Source: Galbibacter pacificus (GTDB lineage: Bacteria; Bacteroidota; Bacteroidia; Flavobacteriales; Flavobacteriaceae). Taken from it: a stretch of 64,000 nt of DNA. Positions within the stretch are counted from its first letter, which is position 1, and each line of letters begins with the position of its first letter. This document shows positions 27,774 through 35,781 of this stretch, one piece after another. The notes under the pieces are model-generated. The model had not been told where the DNA came from, made no database searches, and saw nothing but the letters and a program-made list of their open reading frames with translations. Made by a program: the position numbers and the translations under genes. The DNA lies in the NCBI RefSeq assembly GCF_029603165.1, contig NZ_JAQSVC010000002.1, forward strand, positions 1 to 64,000. Reading direction: 5' to 3'.

Positions 27774-28097
27774 ATGAGCGAATTAAGAAATTCTGAAGCA
27801 CCGGTTTCTACAGTTACTTACGATAGAAACGAGATTGATGCGCCCACAAACAACATTTATGAGGCCATATCGATAATTTCTAAGCGTGCTAACCAGATAA
27901 ATGGCGATATTAAGAAGGAGCTGATTGAGAAGCTGGAGGAGTTTGCTACGTATACGGACAGCCTTGAAGAAATTTTTGAAAACAAAGAACAGATCGAGGT
28001 GTCTAAATTTTACGAAAAACTTCCAAAACCACACGCTATTGCGGTAGAAGAGTGGTTGAACGACAAGATTTATTACAGAAATACAGAAAAAGAGTAG
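27774..28097 (+). CDS. rpoZ: RNA polymerase omega subunit, Bacteroidota type
   Basis: This 107-residue protein has the flavobacterial omega signature APTNNIYEAISIISKRANQINGDIKKELIEKLEEF, corresponding to the first two helices of RpoZ/Rpb6. A family-specific acidic C-terminal part follows (EEIFENKEQIEVSKFYEKLPKPHAIAVEEWLNDKIYYR). Omega helps fold the beta' subunit and assemble RNA polymerase. It sits between bamD and coaBC with spacings of 8 and 3 bp. Confidence 0.87.
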   Translation: MSELRNSEAPVSTVTYDRNEIDAPTNNIYEAISIISKRANQINGDIKKELIEKLEEFATYTDSLEEIFENKEQIEVSKFYEKLPKPHAIAVEEWLNDKIYYRNTEKE

Positions 28098-28100
28098 GGC

Positions 28101-29312
28101 ATGTCCATACTTAGCGGCAAAAAAGTATTACTTGGTATAACCGGTGGCATTGCCGCTTATAAATCGGCTTATTTGGTAAGGCTACTTATCAAGGCCGGAG
28201 CAAGCGTTAAAGTGGTAATGACGGAAAATGCAAAAGATTTCGTTACCCCTTTAACGCTTTCTACGTTGTCCAAAAATAAAGTCTATACGTCTTTTACAGA
28301 TGAAGAAGAAGAAAACGAAGTCTGGAACAACCATGTAGACCTTGGCCTTTGGGCCGATATTTTTGTAATTGCCCCTGCAACTGCAAATACCTTGTCCAAA
28401 ATGGCATCCGGAACTTCCGATAATTTTTTGCTTGCCACTTATTTATCGGCCAAATGCCCCGTGTATTTTGCTCCCGCAATGGATTTGGACATGTACCAGC
28501 ACCCATCAACAAAAAAATCATTTAAAACACTTCAATCTTTTGGGAATATTATCATTCCTGCCGGGCATGGAGAGTTGGCAAGTGGCTTAATTGGGCAAGG
28601 AAGAATGGCAGAACCCGAAGAAATTATCGCTTTTATAGAAAAAGATATAGTGTCTAAGCTACCGCTGAAAGGCAAAAAAGTGTTAATTACAGCAGGGCCG
28701 ACATATGAAGCCATAGACCCCGTGCGTTTTATTGGCAATCATTCCAGTGGGAAAATGGGCTATGCCCTAGCAGCAACAGCCGTTAATTTGGGTGCCGAGG
28801 TATTTTTGATTTCGGGCCCCACGCATTTGGATATCCAGCATTCGCATATAAAACTTGTCAGAATTACTTCCGCAGAAGAAATGTACAATGCCGTCCACCA
28901 AGTATACAACCAAGTGGATATGGCCATTCTTTCGGCTGCTGTAGCCGATTACAAGCCCGCAACCGTCGCCAGTCAGAAAATAAAAAAGAAAACGGCGGTC
29001 ATGCAAATCGACCTTGCGCCTACAAAAGATATTCTTGCTTCGTTGGGCGAAATCAAGGAAAAACAGTTTTTGGTGGGCTTTGCATTAGAGACCAACAACG
29101 AACTGGAAAATGCAAAAAATAAACTATCAAGTAAGAATTTAGACGCAATTGTGTTAAATTCGTTAAACGATAAAGGAGCAGGTTTTGGAAAACCAACAAA
29201 TAAAGTTACTTTTATAGATAAGAATTTAACTGAAGTAGCGTTTTCCTTAAAACCAAAACAGGAAGTAGCTGCCGATATCTTTAACGAAATACTGAAACGT
29301 CTGGATGATTAA
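28101..29312 (+). CDS. coaBC: bifunctional CoaBC (phosphopantothenoylcysteine decarboxylase/synthetase)
   Basis: This 403-residue fusion enzyme of CoA synthesis. Residues 1-190 are the FMN-binding CoaC decarboxylase (GITGGIAAYKSAYLVRLL, NHVDLGLWADIFVIAPATANT, APAMDLDMYQHP). The rest is the CoaB synthetase, which joins 4'-phosphopantothenate to cysteine (ITAGPTYEAIDPVRFIGNHSSGKMG, AAVADYKP, and KxKK at about residues 294-298). It should make 4'-phosphopantetheine. It overlaps DUF4835 by 8 bp. CoaE, another enzyme of the path, is encoded 7 kb downstream. Confidence 0.96.
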   Translation: MSILSGKKVLLGITGGIAAYKSAYLVRLLIKAGASVKVVMTENAKDFVTPLTLSTLSKNKVYTSFTDEEEENEVWNNHVDLGLWADIFVIAPATANTLSKMASGTSDNFLLATYLSAKCPVYFAPAMDLDMYQHPSTKKSFKTLQSFGNIIIPAGHGELASGLIGQGRMAEPEEIIAFIEKDIVSKLPLKGKKVLITAGPTYEAIDPVRFIGNHSSGKMGYALAATAVNLGAEVFLISGPTHLDIQHSHIKLVRITSAEEMYNAVHQVYNQVDMAILSAAVADYKPATVASQKIKKKTAVMQIDLAPTKDILASLGEIKEKQFLVGFALETNNELENAKNKLSSKNLDAIVLNSLNDKGAGFGKPTNKVTFIDKNLTEVAFSLKPKQEVAADIFNEILKRLDD

Positions 29313-30195
29313 GAAGCTTTTATATGTTGCATTATTATGCGCCTTGCAATTTTCTTTCGCTCAGGAATTGAGCTGTACTGTTATTGTCAATTCCGATCAG
29401 GTAAACCAGACCAATAAACAGATATTCAAGACACTGGAAAAATCGCTAAACGATTATGTAAACCAAACCAAATGGACAAACAGGAACGTGTCTCCTAAAG
29501 AACGCATAGAATGTAGTATGATGATTACCATTAACAGGTATGAAAACAGCGCATTTCATGGAACCATACAGGTACAGTCCAACAGGCCGGTTTATAACTC
29601 CACGTACCAGTCCCCGGTATTTAATTATCAGGATAAGCGTTTTAGCTTCGCCTATGTGGAATATGCGCCTTTATACTTCAACCCCAATTCCTTCGATTCT
29701 AATTTGACTGCCGTGATTACCTATTACGTATATATTATTTTGGGAATAGATGCCGATACTTTTTCAAAAGAAGGAGGAACCCCTTATTTTAAACAAGCAC
29801 AGAATATTGTTGGCTTGGCACAGGGGAGTGGGTATAGCGGATGGCAGCAAACCGATGGAAACCGTACACGTTTTGAACTGGTAGACAATTTGCTTTCGAA
29901 TACCTTTAAGGAATACCGCTTGGCGCTGTACAATTACCACCGTTTGGGGATGGACAATATTGTGGACAATGCAACACTTGCCAAACAATCTATTGCGGGA
30001 TCCATGAAATTGTTTGACAGGCTTAACAATGTGCGTCCGAACTCTTTTGTTTTACAGGCCTTTTTCGATGCCAAGTCGGAAGAAATAGCCAATGTATTCT
30101 CGGGCGGACCCAAAGTAGATATCGTTAAACTTACCGAAACCCTAAACGAAATTGCCCCACTTTATTCAGATACTTGGTCGAGGATTAAATATTAA
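29305..30195 (+). CDS. DUF4835 exported protein
   Basis: This 296-residue protein has a signal peptide (MIKKLLYVALLCALQFSFAQELS) and the DUF4835 domain across its length, with FKTLEKSLNDYVNQTKWT, CSMMITINRYENSAFHGTIQVQSNRPVYNSTY, YIILGIDADTFSKEGG and a C-terminal helical part. The family is restricted to Bacteroidota and is encoded almost always after coaBC. The function is unknown; the periplasmic location and co-expression with bamD suggest an envelope role. It overlaps coaBC by 8 bp. Confidence 0.88.
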   Translation: MIKKLLYVALLCALQFSFAQELSCTVIVNSDQVNQTNKQIFKTLEKSLNDYVNQTKWTNRNVSPKERIECSMMITINRYENSAFHGTIQVQSNRPVYNSTYQSPVFNYQDKRFSFAYVEYAPLYFNPNSFDSNLTAVITYYVYIILGIDADTFSKEGGTPYFKQAQNIVGLAQGSGYSGWQQTDGNRTRFELVDNLLSNTFKEYRLALYNYHRLGMDNIVDNATLAKQSIAGSMKLFDRLNNVRPNSFVLQAFFDAKSEEIANVFSGGPKVDIVKLTETLNEIAPLYSDTWSRIKY

Positions 30196-30496
30196 GCTTC
30201 ACATAAAAACCTATTGACGAGCAAAGTTTTTTTATTCCGTCAGTTTTATAGGCGGTTGTAAAATAGAGAAGGAAAAACTTCAAATAAACCTCCTTGATGC
30301 ATGCACATGCGGTATTAAGTGGAAAATATATAACGTTTCGGCATAAGCATTGGAGCATCTTAAATCTTATTTAGTGAGTAAAATTCATAAAAAGTAGTTG
30401 TCGCTTCAATAAATATCTTGATGTTAAGAAATAACAAACAATGTTTTATTCAACTTGAAATAAAATTTATCTTTGGCATAATTAAACCGAAAAGCC
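30196..30496. other. intergenic region before recN
   Basis: These 301 nt contain only the recN promoter box at 30468-30475. There is no hairpin followed by a T-run and no credible small gene. Confidence 0.6.
30468..30475 (+). promoter_or_regulatory. promoter -7 box of recN
   Basis: TATCTTTG is a perfect TAnnTTTG, 21 bp before the TTG start of recN. A T-rich -33 region lies at 30444-30447. The short leader supports the TTG at 30497 as start. Confidence 0.5.
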
Positions 30497-32158
30497 TTGT
30501 TAAGAACTCTTACAATAAAGAATTACGCATTAATAGATAACTTGCAGGTTACCTTCAACAATGGTTTAACGGCCATTACCGGAGAAACAGGCGCTGGAAA
30601 GTCAATCCTTTTAGGTGGGCTTTCCTTGGTTTTGGGGAAACGGGCCGATTTGAACAGTATTAAAAACAGCGAGGAAAAATGTATTATCGAGGCGGGTTTT
30701 GCCATTGAAAACTATCAGTTGCAACCTTTTTTTATTGAAACCGACCTTGATTACGAACCGCATACCATTATTCGAAGGGAAATCTTGCCAAGTGGGAAAT
30801 CCCGGGCCTTTATAAACGATACCCCAGTTACTTTAGATGTGCTTTCGTCGTTGGGCGAGCGCCTTATAGATATTCATTCCCAACACCAGACCTTACGGCT
30901 TACCGATAATAGTTTTCAGTTTCAGGTAATAGACGGGGTGGCCGAAAACACAAACTTTTTGAACGATTATGCCGAAAAGCTTTCGCATTACCTTCAAACA
31001 AAAAAAGAATTAAAAAACCTTATCAATTTTCAACAGGAAGCCGATAAAGAATACGATTACAATTCATTTTTACTGCAAGAACTGCAATCGGCAAACTTAC
31101 AAGTGGGGATGATGGAGGAGCTGGAAGAAACTTATGAGCGGTTAAACAATGTTGAAGAAATTGGCGGAAGTGTATCGCATGTACTTCAAATATTGGGCGA
31201 GGAGCAAGTGGGCACCCTTGCCGGATTGAGCGAGTTGAAAACAATTTTTTATAAACTTTCTAATTTCGGACCTTCTTATAAAGAATTGCATACCCGTATA
31301 CAGTCTGCATTGATAGAACTGGACGATATCCATGCCGAAATACAGCGCATGGAGGAAAACCTTGAAGCAGACCCACAATTGTTGGAGGAGGTCAATGCCA
31401 AGTTACAGCAAATTTATGCGCTTCAGAAAAAGCACAATGTCTTGGAAATAAAAGATTTGTTGTTGGTTCAGGACGAATTGGCCCAAAGCGTTTCCAAAAC
31501 CGAAAACCTCGAAAACGAAATAAAAGAGAAGCAACTGGATGTTATGCGCCAGGAAGAAGCGCTCGATGCATTGGCCCAAAAAATACACAAGGCCAGAGAA
31601 GCGGCAATACCAACATTGACTGCGCATCTGGAAGCTGTTTTGGCAGAATTGGGCATGCCAGACGCACAGTTTAAAATTTCGGTAAATATGACCGGCACAT
31701 ACTTTTCGAACGGAAAAGACGAGCTGCACTTTTTGTTTTCCGCAAACAAGGGAAGTAGCTTTAACGAACTTAAAAAAGTAGCTTCGGGAGGCGAATTGTC
31801 GCGTATCATGTTGGCAATTAAGTCGTTGTTGGCTCAATACATGCATTTGCCTACAATTATGTTTGATGAGATTGATACAGGTGTTTCTGGGGAAGTTTCC
31901 AATAAAATGGGCGATATTATGCACCAAATGAGTAAAACCATGCAGGTGTTTACCATAACCCACTTGCCTCAGGTTGCTGCCAAAGGCGATGCACAGTTTA
32001 AAGTTTTCAAAGAAGATAGCCATGGGGTTACTTCATCGCAAATGAAACTGCTTACGCCACAAGAGCGCATCCATGAAATTGCCGAAATGTTGGGGGGCAA
32101 AGATATCTCGGCTTCGGCTATGGCCCATGCCAAAGAGCTGCTGCTAAAGAAAGCTTAA
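30497..32158 (+). CDS. recN: DNA repair protein RecN
   Basis: This 553-residue SMC-like ATPase of double-strand-break repair has Walker A GETGAGKS near residue 36, long coiled-coil arms in the middle (about 160-370), the ABC signature ASGGELSRIMLAIKSLL, and Walker B PTIMFDEIDTGVSGEV. The length and arrangement are those of RecN. It starts with TTG at 30497 (MLRTLTIKNYALIDNL matches the usual RecN N-terminus). Its own promoter lies just upstream, and fabI follows with a separate promoter. Confidence 0.96.
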   Translation: MLRTLTIKNYALIDNLQVTFNNGLTAITGETGAGKSILLGGLSLVLGKRADLNSIKNSEEKCIIEAGFAIENYQLQPFFIETDLDYEPHTIIRREILPSGKSRAFINDTPVTLDVLSSLGERLIDIHSQHQTLRLTDNSFQFQVIDGVAENTNFLNDYAEKLSHYLQTKKELKNLINFQQEADKEYDYNSFLLQELQSANLQVGMMEELEETYERLNNVEEIGGSVSHVLQILGEEQVGTLAGLSELKTIFYKLSNFGPSYKELHTRIQSALIELDDIHAEIQRMEENLEADPQLLEEVNAKLQQIYALQKKHNVLEIKDLLLVQDELAQSVSKTENLENEIKEKQLDVMRQEEALDALAQKIHKAREAAIPTLTAHLEAVLAELGMPDAQFKISVNMTGTYFSNGKDELHFLFSANKGSSFNELKKVASGGELSRIMLAIKSLLAQYMHLPTIMFDEIDTGVSGEVSNKMGDIMHQMSKTMQVFTITHLPQVAAKGDAQFKVFKEDSHGVTSSQMKLLTPQERIHEIAEMLGGKDISASAMAHAKELLLKKA

Positions 32159-32186
32159 AAAAGAGGTTTTTTATAAATAAATTGAA

Positions 32187-32194
32187 TACTTTTG
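32187..32194 (+). promoter_or_regulatory. promoter -7 box of fabI
   Basis: TACTTTTG is a perfect TAnnTTTG, 39 bp before ATG 32234. It overlaps the possible upstream TTG start at 32192, which therefore cannot be within this transcript. This argues for the ATG. Confidence 0.5.
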
Positions 32195-32233
32195 AAGCAG
32201 AAAAGTTTTGAAGAAGCAATTAACCAAAAGTAT

Positions 32234-33052
32234 ATGTCATACAATTTATTAAAAGGAAAAAAAGGAATAATATTTGGAGCATTAGATGAAAATTCAATTG
32301 CTTGGAAAACAGCAGTTAAAGCTCATGAAGAAGGAGCAGAGTTTGTTTTAACCAATGCGCCCATTGCCATGCGTATGGGGCAGATTAAAGAATTGGCCGA
32401 AAAAACAGGATCGGAGATTGTTCCTGCTGATGCTACCAATATCGAGGAATTGGAAAATCTGGTTGAAAAATCGATGGAAATCCTTGGGGGTAAAATTGAC
32501 TTTGTTTTGCATTCCATTGGAATGTCTGTAAACGTAAGAAAAGGAAAACATTACACCGATGAAAACTACGATTTTACCAACAAAGGATGGGACGTTTCGG
32601 CATTGTCTTTCCATAAAGTTTGCCAAACCCTTTACAAAAAAGACGCCATGAACGAGTGGGGAAGCATTGTGGCCCTTACGTATATGGCAGCACAACGTGT
32701 ATTTCCCGATTATAACGACATGGCCGATAACAAGGCATATCTAGAGTCCATAGCCAGAAGTTTTGGGTATTTCTATGGAAGAGAAAAAAATGTGCGCATA
32801 AATACCATTTCTCAGTCCCCAACCCCTACAACGGCGGGGCAGGGCGTAAAAGGCTTTGACGGATTTATAGCCTATGCAGATATGATGTCGCCGCTCGGTA
32901 ATGCAACCGCACAAGATTGTGCAGACTATACAGTAAGTTTGTTTTCTGACCTTACAAGGAAAGTAACCATGCAGAACCTATATCATGACGGAGGCTTCTC
33001 TAATACCGGGGTGAGCAACGAAGTGATGGAAAAATTCATGAAGGAAGACTAA
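32234..33052 (+). CDS. fabI: enoyl-[acyl-carrier-protein] reductase FabI
   Basis: FabI reduces enoyl-ACP with NADH in fatty-acid elongation. The 272-residue protein from ATG 32234 (MSYNLLKGKKGIIFGALDENSIAW) has the FabI-type nucleotide site and the catalytic Tyr-x6-Lys pair in DYNDMADNKAYLESIAR. It also has the substrate loop SQSPTPTTAGQGVKGFDGF and the ending HDGGFSNTGVS. It is the triclosan-target type of reductase. An in-frame TTG 42 bp upstream is unlikely because it lies in the promoter. It is followed by a strong terminator. Confidence 0.95.
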   Translation: MSYNLLKGKKGIIFGALDENSIAWKTAVKAHEEGAEFVLTNAPIAMRMGQIKELAEKTGSEIVPADATNIEELENLVEKSMEILGGKIDFVLHSIGMSVNVRKGKHYTDENYDFTNKGWDVSALSFHKVCQTLYKKDAMNEWGSIVALTYMAAQRVFPDYNDMADNKAYLESIARSFGYFYGREKNVRINTISQSPTPTTAGQGVKGFDGFIAYADMMSPLGNATAQDCADYTVSLFSDLTRKVTMQNLYHDGGFSNTGVSNEVMEKFMKED

Positions 33053-33074
33053 ACCTAAATAGAAAACCGTATAT

Positions 33075-33136
33075 AAGCTGTCTAAAAAGTGATAAACTGT
33101 ATTAAACCGGATTACACTTTTTAGACAGCTTTTTAA
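33075..33136 (+). terminator. strong terminator after fabI
   Basis: A 17-bp perfect stem joins 33075-33091 and 33115-33131 (arms AAGCTGTCTAAAAAGTG and its complement) around a 23-nt loop. TTTTAATTT follows. Confidence 0.88.
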
Positions 33137-33152
33137 TTTAGAAAGATAAGAT

Positions 33153-34154
33153 ATGGAGCTTGATTTTTCCTTTATAATTCCGGTTTACAATAGGCCCGAT
33201 GAAATAAAAGAGTTGCTGGAAAGTATGCAGTTACTAACCGGGAACATTCCTTTTGAAGTGGTAATCGTTGAAGATGGATCGACCGTTTCTTCAGAAGAAA
33301 TAGTGAAACAATTTGCTACTAAAATGAAGGTTTCTTATTATTTCAAGGAAAATTCAGGACCGGGGGATTCCCGTAATTACGGGATGAAAGTAGCCAAGGG
33401 AAATTACTTTATCATTTTAGACTCCGATTGCATATTGCCTCCACAATATTTAACAGAAGCACAAAAAGCACTAAAAAAAAAGTATGTAGATTGTTTTGGA
33501 GGGCCAGATGCGGCACATGCATCTTTTTCAAACATTCAAAAAGCCATAAATTACAGTATGACTTCCTTTTTAACAACTGGAGGCATAAGGGGCGGGAAAA
33601 AGGCCGTGGACAAATTTCAACCACGGAGCTTCAATATGGGGCTTTCAAAAAAAGCTTTCAGCGTTACAGGAGGATTTGGCAAAATACATCCGGGGGAAGA
33701 CCCCGATCTAACAATTAGGCTATGGAAAAACGGTTTCGAAACGGCTTTGTTTCCAAAAGCCTTTGTATACCATAAACGCAGGATTTCATGGGAAAAATTT
33801 TATTTGCAGGTAAAAAAGTTTGGTTTGACCCGCCCGATACTTAATAAATGGCACCCGGAAACAAAAAAAATAACGTATTGGTTCCCTTCTCTTTTTGTAA
33901 TTGGGTTCTTGGCGTCCATACTTTTATGGTGTGCGGGCATTAACCTGTTTATCCTTCTTTACGGTTGTTATTTTGTGGCCGTTTTTATAGAAGCCGCCAT
34001 AAAGAACAATAGCATTAAAATTGCAACGTTATCTTTATATGCAGTAATGATTCAATTTTTTGGCTATGGTTTGGCTTTTGTTAAATCTACTTTTTTAGTT
34101 ACCTTTTCCAATAGCAAACCGGAAGCTATTTTTCCGAAGCTTTTTTTTAATTAA
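33153..34154 (+). CDS. family-2 glycosyltransferase
   Basis: This 333-residue GT-A glycosyltransferase has the nucleotide-sugar site FSFIIPVYNRPDEIKELL and VVIVEDGS near the start. The DxD-like motif is LDSDCILPP (about residue 90), followed by GGFGKIHPGEDPDLTIRLW, typical of GT2. A C-terminal pair of membrane helices (about 247-290) anchors it in the inner membrane. It should add a sugar to a lipid-linked or surface glycan; donor and acceptor are unknown. It overlaps the YbbR gene by one base (TAATG). Confidence 0.9.
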   Translation: MELDFSFIIPVYNRPDEIKELLESMQLLTGNIPFEVVIVEDGSTVSSEEIVKQFATKMKVSYYFKENSGPGDSRNYGMKVAKGNYFIILDSDCILPPQYLTEAQKALKKKYVDCFGGPDAAHASFSNIQKAINYSMTSFLTTGGIRGGKKAVDKFQPRSFNMGLSKKAFSVTGGFGKIHPGEDPDLTIRLWKNGFETALFPKAFVYHKRRISWEKFYLQVKKFGLTRPILNKWHPETKKITYWFPSLFVIGFLASILLWCAGINLFILLYGCYFVAVFIEAAIKNNSIKIATLSLYAVMIQFFGYGLAFVKSTFLVTFSNSKPEAIFPKLFFN

Positions 34155-35116
34155 TGGCAAAGAAATTTTATCAATATATAAAAGGAGTATTACGCAAACC
34201 AAAAGCATCTATTTTTTTGATGTTCTTGGTGGTGTCGATTTTTATTTGGTTTTTAATATCGCTATCAGACACTTATATTTCGCATGTAAATTTTAAGTTG
34301 AATTACAGCGGGCTACCCGAGGATAAGCTAATTTTAGGAACGCCAAAGAAAAATTTAGAAGTAAATATTGAAACTTCCGGATTTAAAATATTAAATTACA
34401 GAATCTTTAAGCGGGATTTATATTTGCCACTTTCCGACTTTACGCAGCAGAAAAACAAATACTACATGCTTCCCCAGGATATAGAAGAAGCAATTGCAAC
34501 GCAATATAAATCGATTATTGTAAGAAGAATAACCGCCGATTCCCTGATTTTAAATTTAGGGGTCAACAAAAAGAAACAGGTAAAAGTGATCGCAAATATA
34601 GAATTGGACTTTGCAGAAGACCACCAATTAAGGGATTCGCTTTTAGTTGAACCAGACAGCGTTTGGGTAATGGGGCCGGAAGATGTGGTGGATAAAGTAA
34701 AGCTTATAGAAACCGAAGAAAAAGAATACAAAAACATCCAGGAAGATTTTGAGTATGAACTAAAATTAATGGTTCCCGATTCCGTGGCAGATTTGGAGCT
34801 GGAAACCAAACAGGTAAACGTTCTGGGAAAAGTAGAACGGTACACCGAAAAAATAGTGCTCGTTCCGGTACAGGTTAAAAACCTGCCCAATAAAATAAAC
34901 CTGAAATTATATCCCGATAAAGTAAAAGTACTCTGTAAAGCCCCGATCTCTGAATTAAAAAAAGTCAATGAAAGCACTTTTAAAATAATATGCGATTATA
35001 AAAACGTTTCAGATAGCAGTACATACCTCATTCCCGAAATTTCGGAAAAACCGGGCTTTATAAGTTCTGCAACGATTTTAGATAGAAAAGTAGAGTTTTT
35101 GATTAAAAAACAATAA
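34154..35116 (+). CDS. YbbR-like domain protein
   Basis: This 320-residue protein has one N-terminal membrane helix (about residues 18-37, IFLMFLVVSIFIWFLISL) and extracytoplasmic YbbR-like repeats (KVIANIELDFAEDHQLRDS, PDSVWVMGPEDVVDKVKLIETEE, KVKVLCKAPISELKKV). YbbR (CdaR) proteins regulate the diadenylate cyclase CdaA in Firmicutes; in flavobacteria they stand beside coaE and the role is unknown. The spacing to coaE is 2 bp, and a glycosyltransferase overlaps at the start. Confidence 0.85.
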   Translation: MAKKFYQYIKGVLRKPKASIFLMFLVVSIFIWFLISLSDTYISHVNFKLNYSGLPEDKLILGTPKKNLEVNIETSGFKILNYRIFKRDLYLPLSDFTQQKNKYYMLPQDIEEAIATQYKSIIVRRITADSLILNLGVNKKKQVKVIANIELDFAEDHQLRDSLLVEPDSVWVMGPEDVVDKVKLIETEEKEYKNIQEDFEYELKLMVPDSVADLELETKQVNVLGKVERYTEKIVLVPVQVKNLPNKINLKLYPDKVKVLCKAPISELKKVNESTFKIICDYKNVSDSSTYLIPEISEKPGFISSATILDRKVEFLIKKQ

Positions 35117-35118
35117 TA

Positions 35119-35703
35119 ATGATAGTTGGGCTAACCGGCGGAATTGGCAGTGGTAAATCTACAGTAGCCTCCATGTTTAAAAAACATGGGATCCCCGTTT
35201 TTATTGCCGATACCGAAGCTAAACAATTAATGCAAACAAACGGCAATGTAAAAAAAGCAATTATAGGTGCTTTTGGCAATGAGGCATATATAAATAACGA
35301 GCCCAATACCAAATACCTGGCCGCACAGGTTTTTCCCGACCCAGCAAAACTACAAGCACTTAATCAAATTATACATCCTGCGGTAGCCACCTATTTTAAG
35401 GAATGGGCAGCAAAGCAAGACGCCCCATATGTAATAAAAGAGGCAGCAATCCTTTTTGAAAGCGGTAGCAATAAGGACTGCGATGTAATTATTACCGTTA
35501 CGGCACCTTTAAACGTGAGAATAAAAAGGGTTGTAGAGCGCGACAATACAACTATGGAAGCCGTTCAAGAAAGAATGAAGCACCAATGGAGTGAAAGCGA
35601 AAAAGTAAAGCAATCCGATTATGTTATTGAAAATATACATATAGAGACCACCCGCCAATTGGTTGAAAGAATACATTCTCTTTTAGTCAAAAAAACTAAT
35701 TGA
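35119..35703 (+). CDS. coaE: dephospho-CoA kinase
   Basis: CoaE phosphorylates dephospho-CoA, the last step of CoA synthesis. The 194-residue P-loop kinase has Walker A GLTGGIGSGKST at the start, FIADTEAKQLM with the catalytic Asp, the HPAV segment, and the lid and Arg region RIKRVVERDNTT. Length and motifs are those of an intact CoaE. It is in the same operon as YbbR and the glycosyltransferase. Confidence 0.95.
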   Translation: MIVGLTGGIGSGKSTVASMFKKHGIPVFIADTEAKQLMQTNGNVKKAIIGAFGNEAYINNEPNTKYLAAQVFPDPAKLQALNQIIHPAVATYFKEWAAKQDAPYVIKEAAILFESGSNKDCDVIITVTAPLNVRIKRVVERDNTTMEAVQERMKHQWSESEKVKQSDYVIENIHIETTRQLVERIHSLLVKKTN

Positions 35704-35713
35704 ACCAAAAAAT

Positions 35714-35749
35714 TTAACATTTTTGTTAACGTTAGGTTAAATGCTTAAC
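35714..35749. promoter_or_regulatory. two TTAAC/GTTAA inverted repeats before the two-component genes
   Basis: TTAACA-TTTT-TGTTAA lies at 35714-35729 and GTTAA-ATGC-TTAAC at 35736-35749. Both have a 4-bp spacer, and they lie just upstream of the presumed promoter of the histidine-kinase gene. They are candidate binding sites, possibly of the response regulator itself. The AT-rich setting lowers the certainty. Confidence 0.4.
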
Positions 35750-35768
35750 ATACCTAATTACAAAGCCT

Positions 35769-35776
35769 TAATTTTG
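35769..35776 (+). promoter_or_regulatory. promoter-like box immediately before the histidine kinase
   Basis: TAATTTTG is a perfect TAnnTTTG, but it ends 5 bp before the ATG at 35782. The transcript would start at or next to the start codon (leaderless), unless the box is chance. Confidence 0.35.
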
Positions 35777-35781
35777 ACCAA

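Noticed and set aside
32192-32233. TTG start of fabI giving 14 extra residues
   Set aside because: It lies inside the perfect TACTTTTG promoter box, and MSYNLLKGKKG is the usual FabI beginning.
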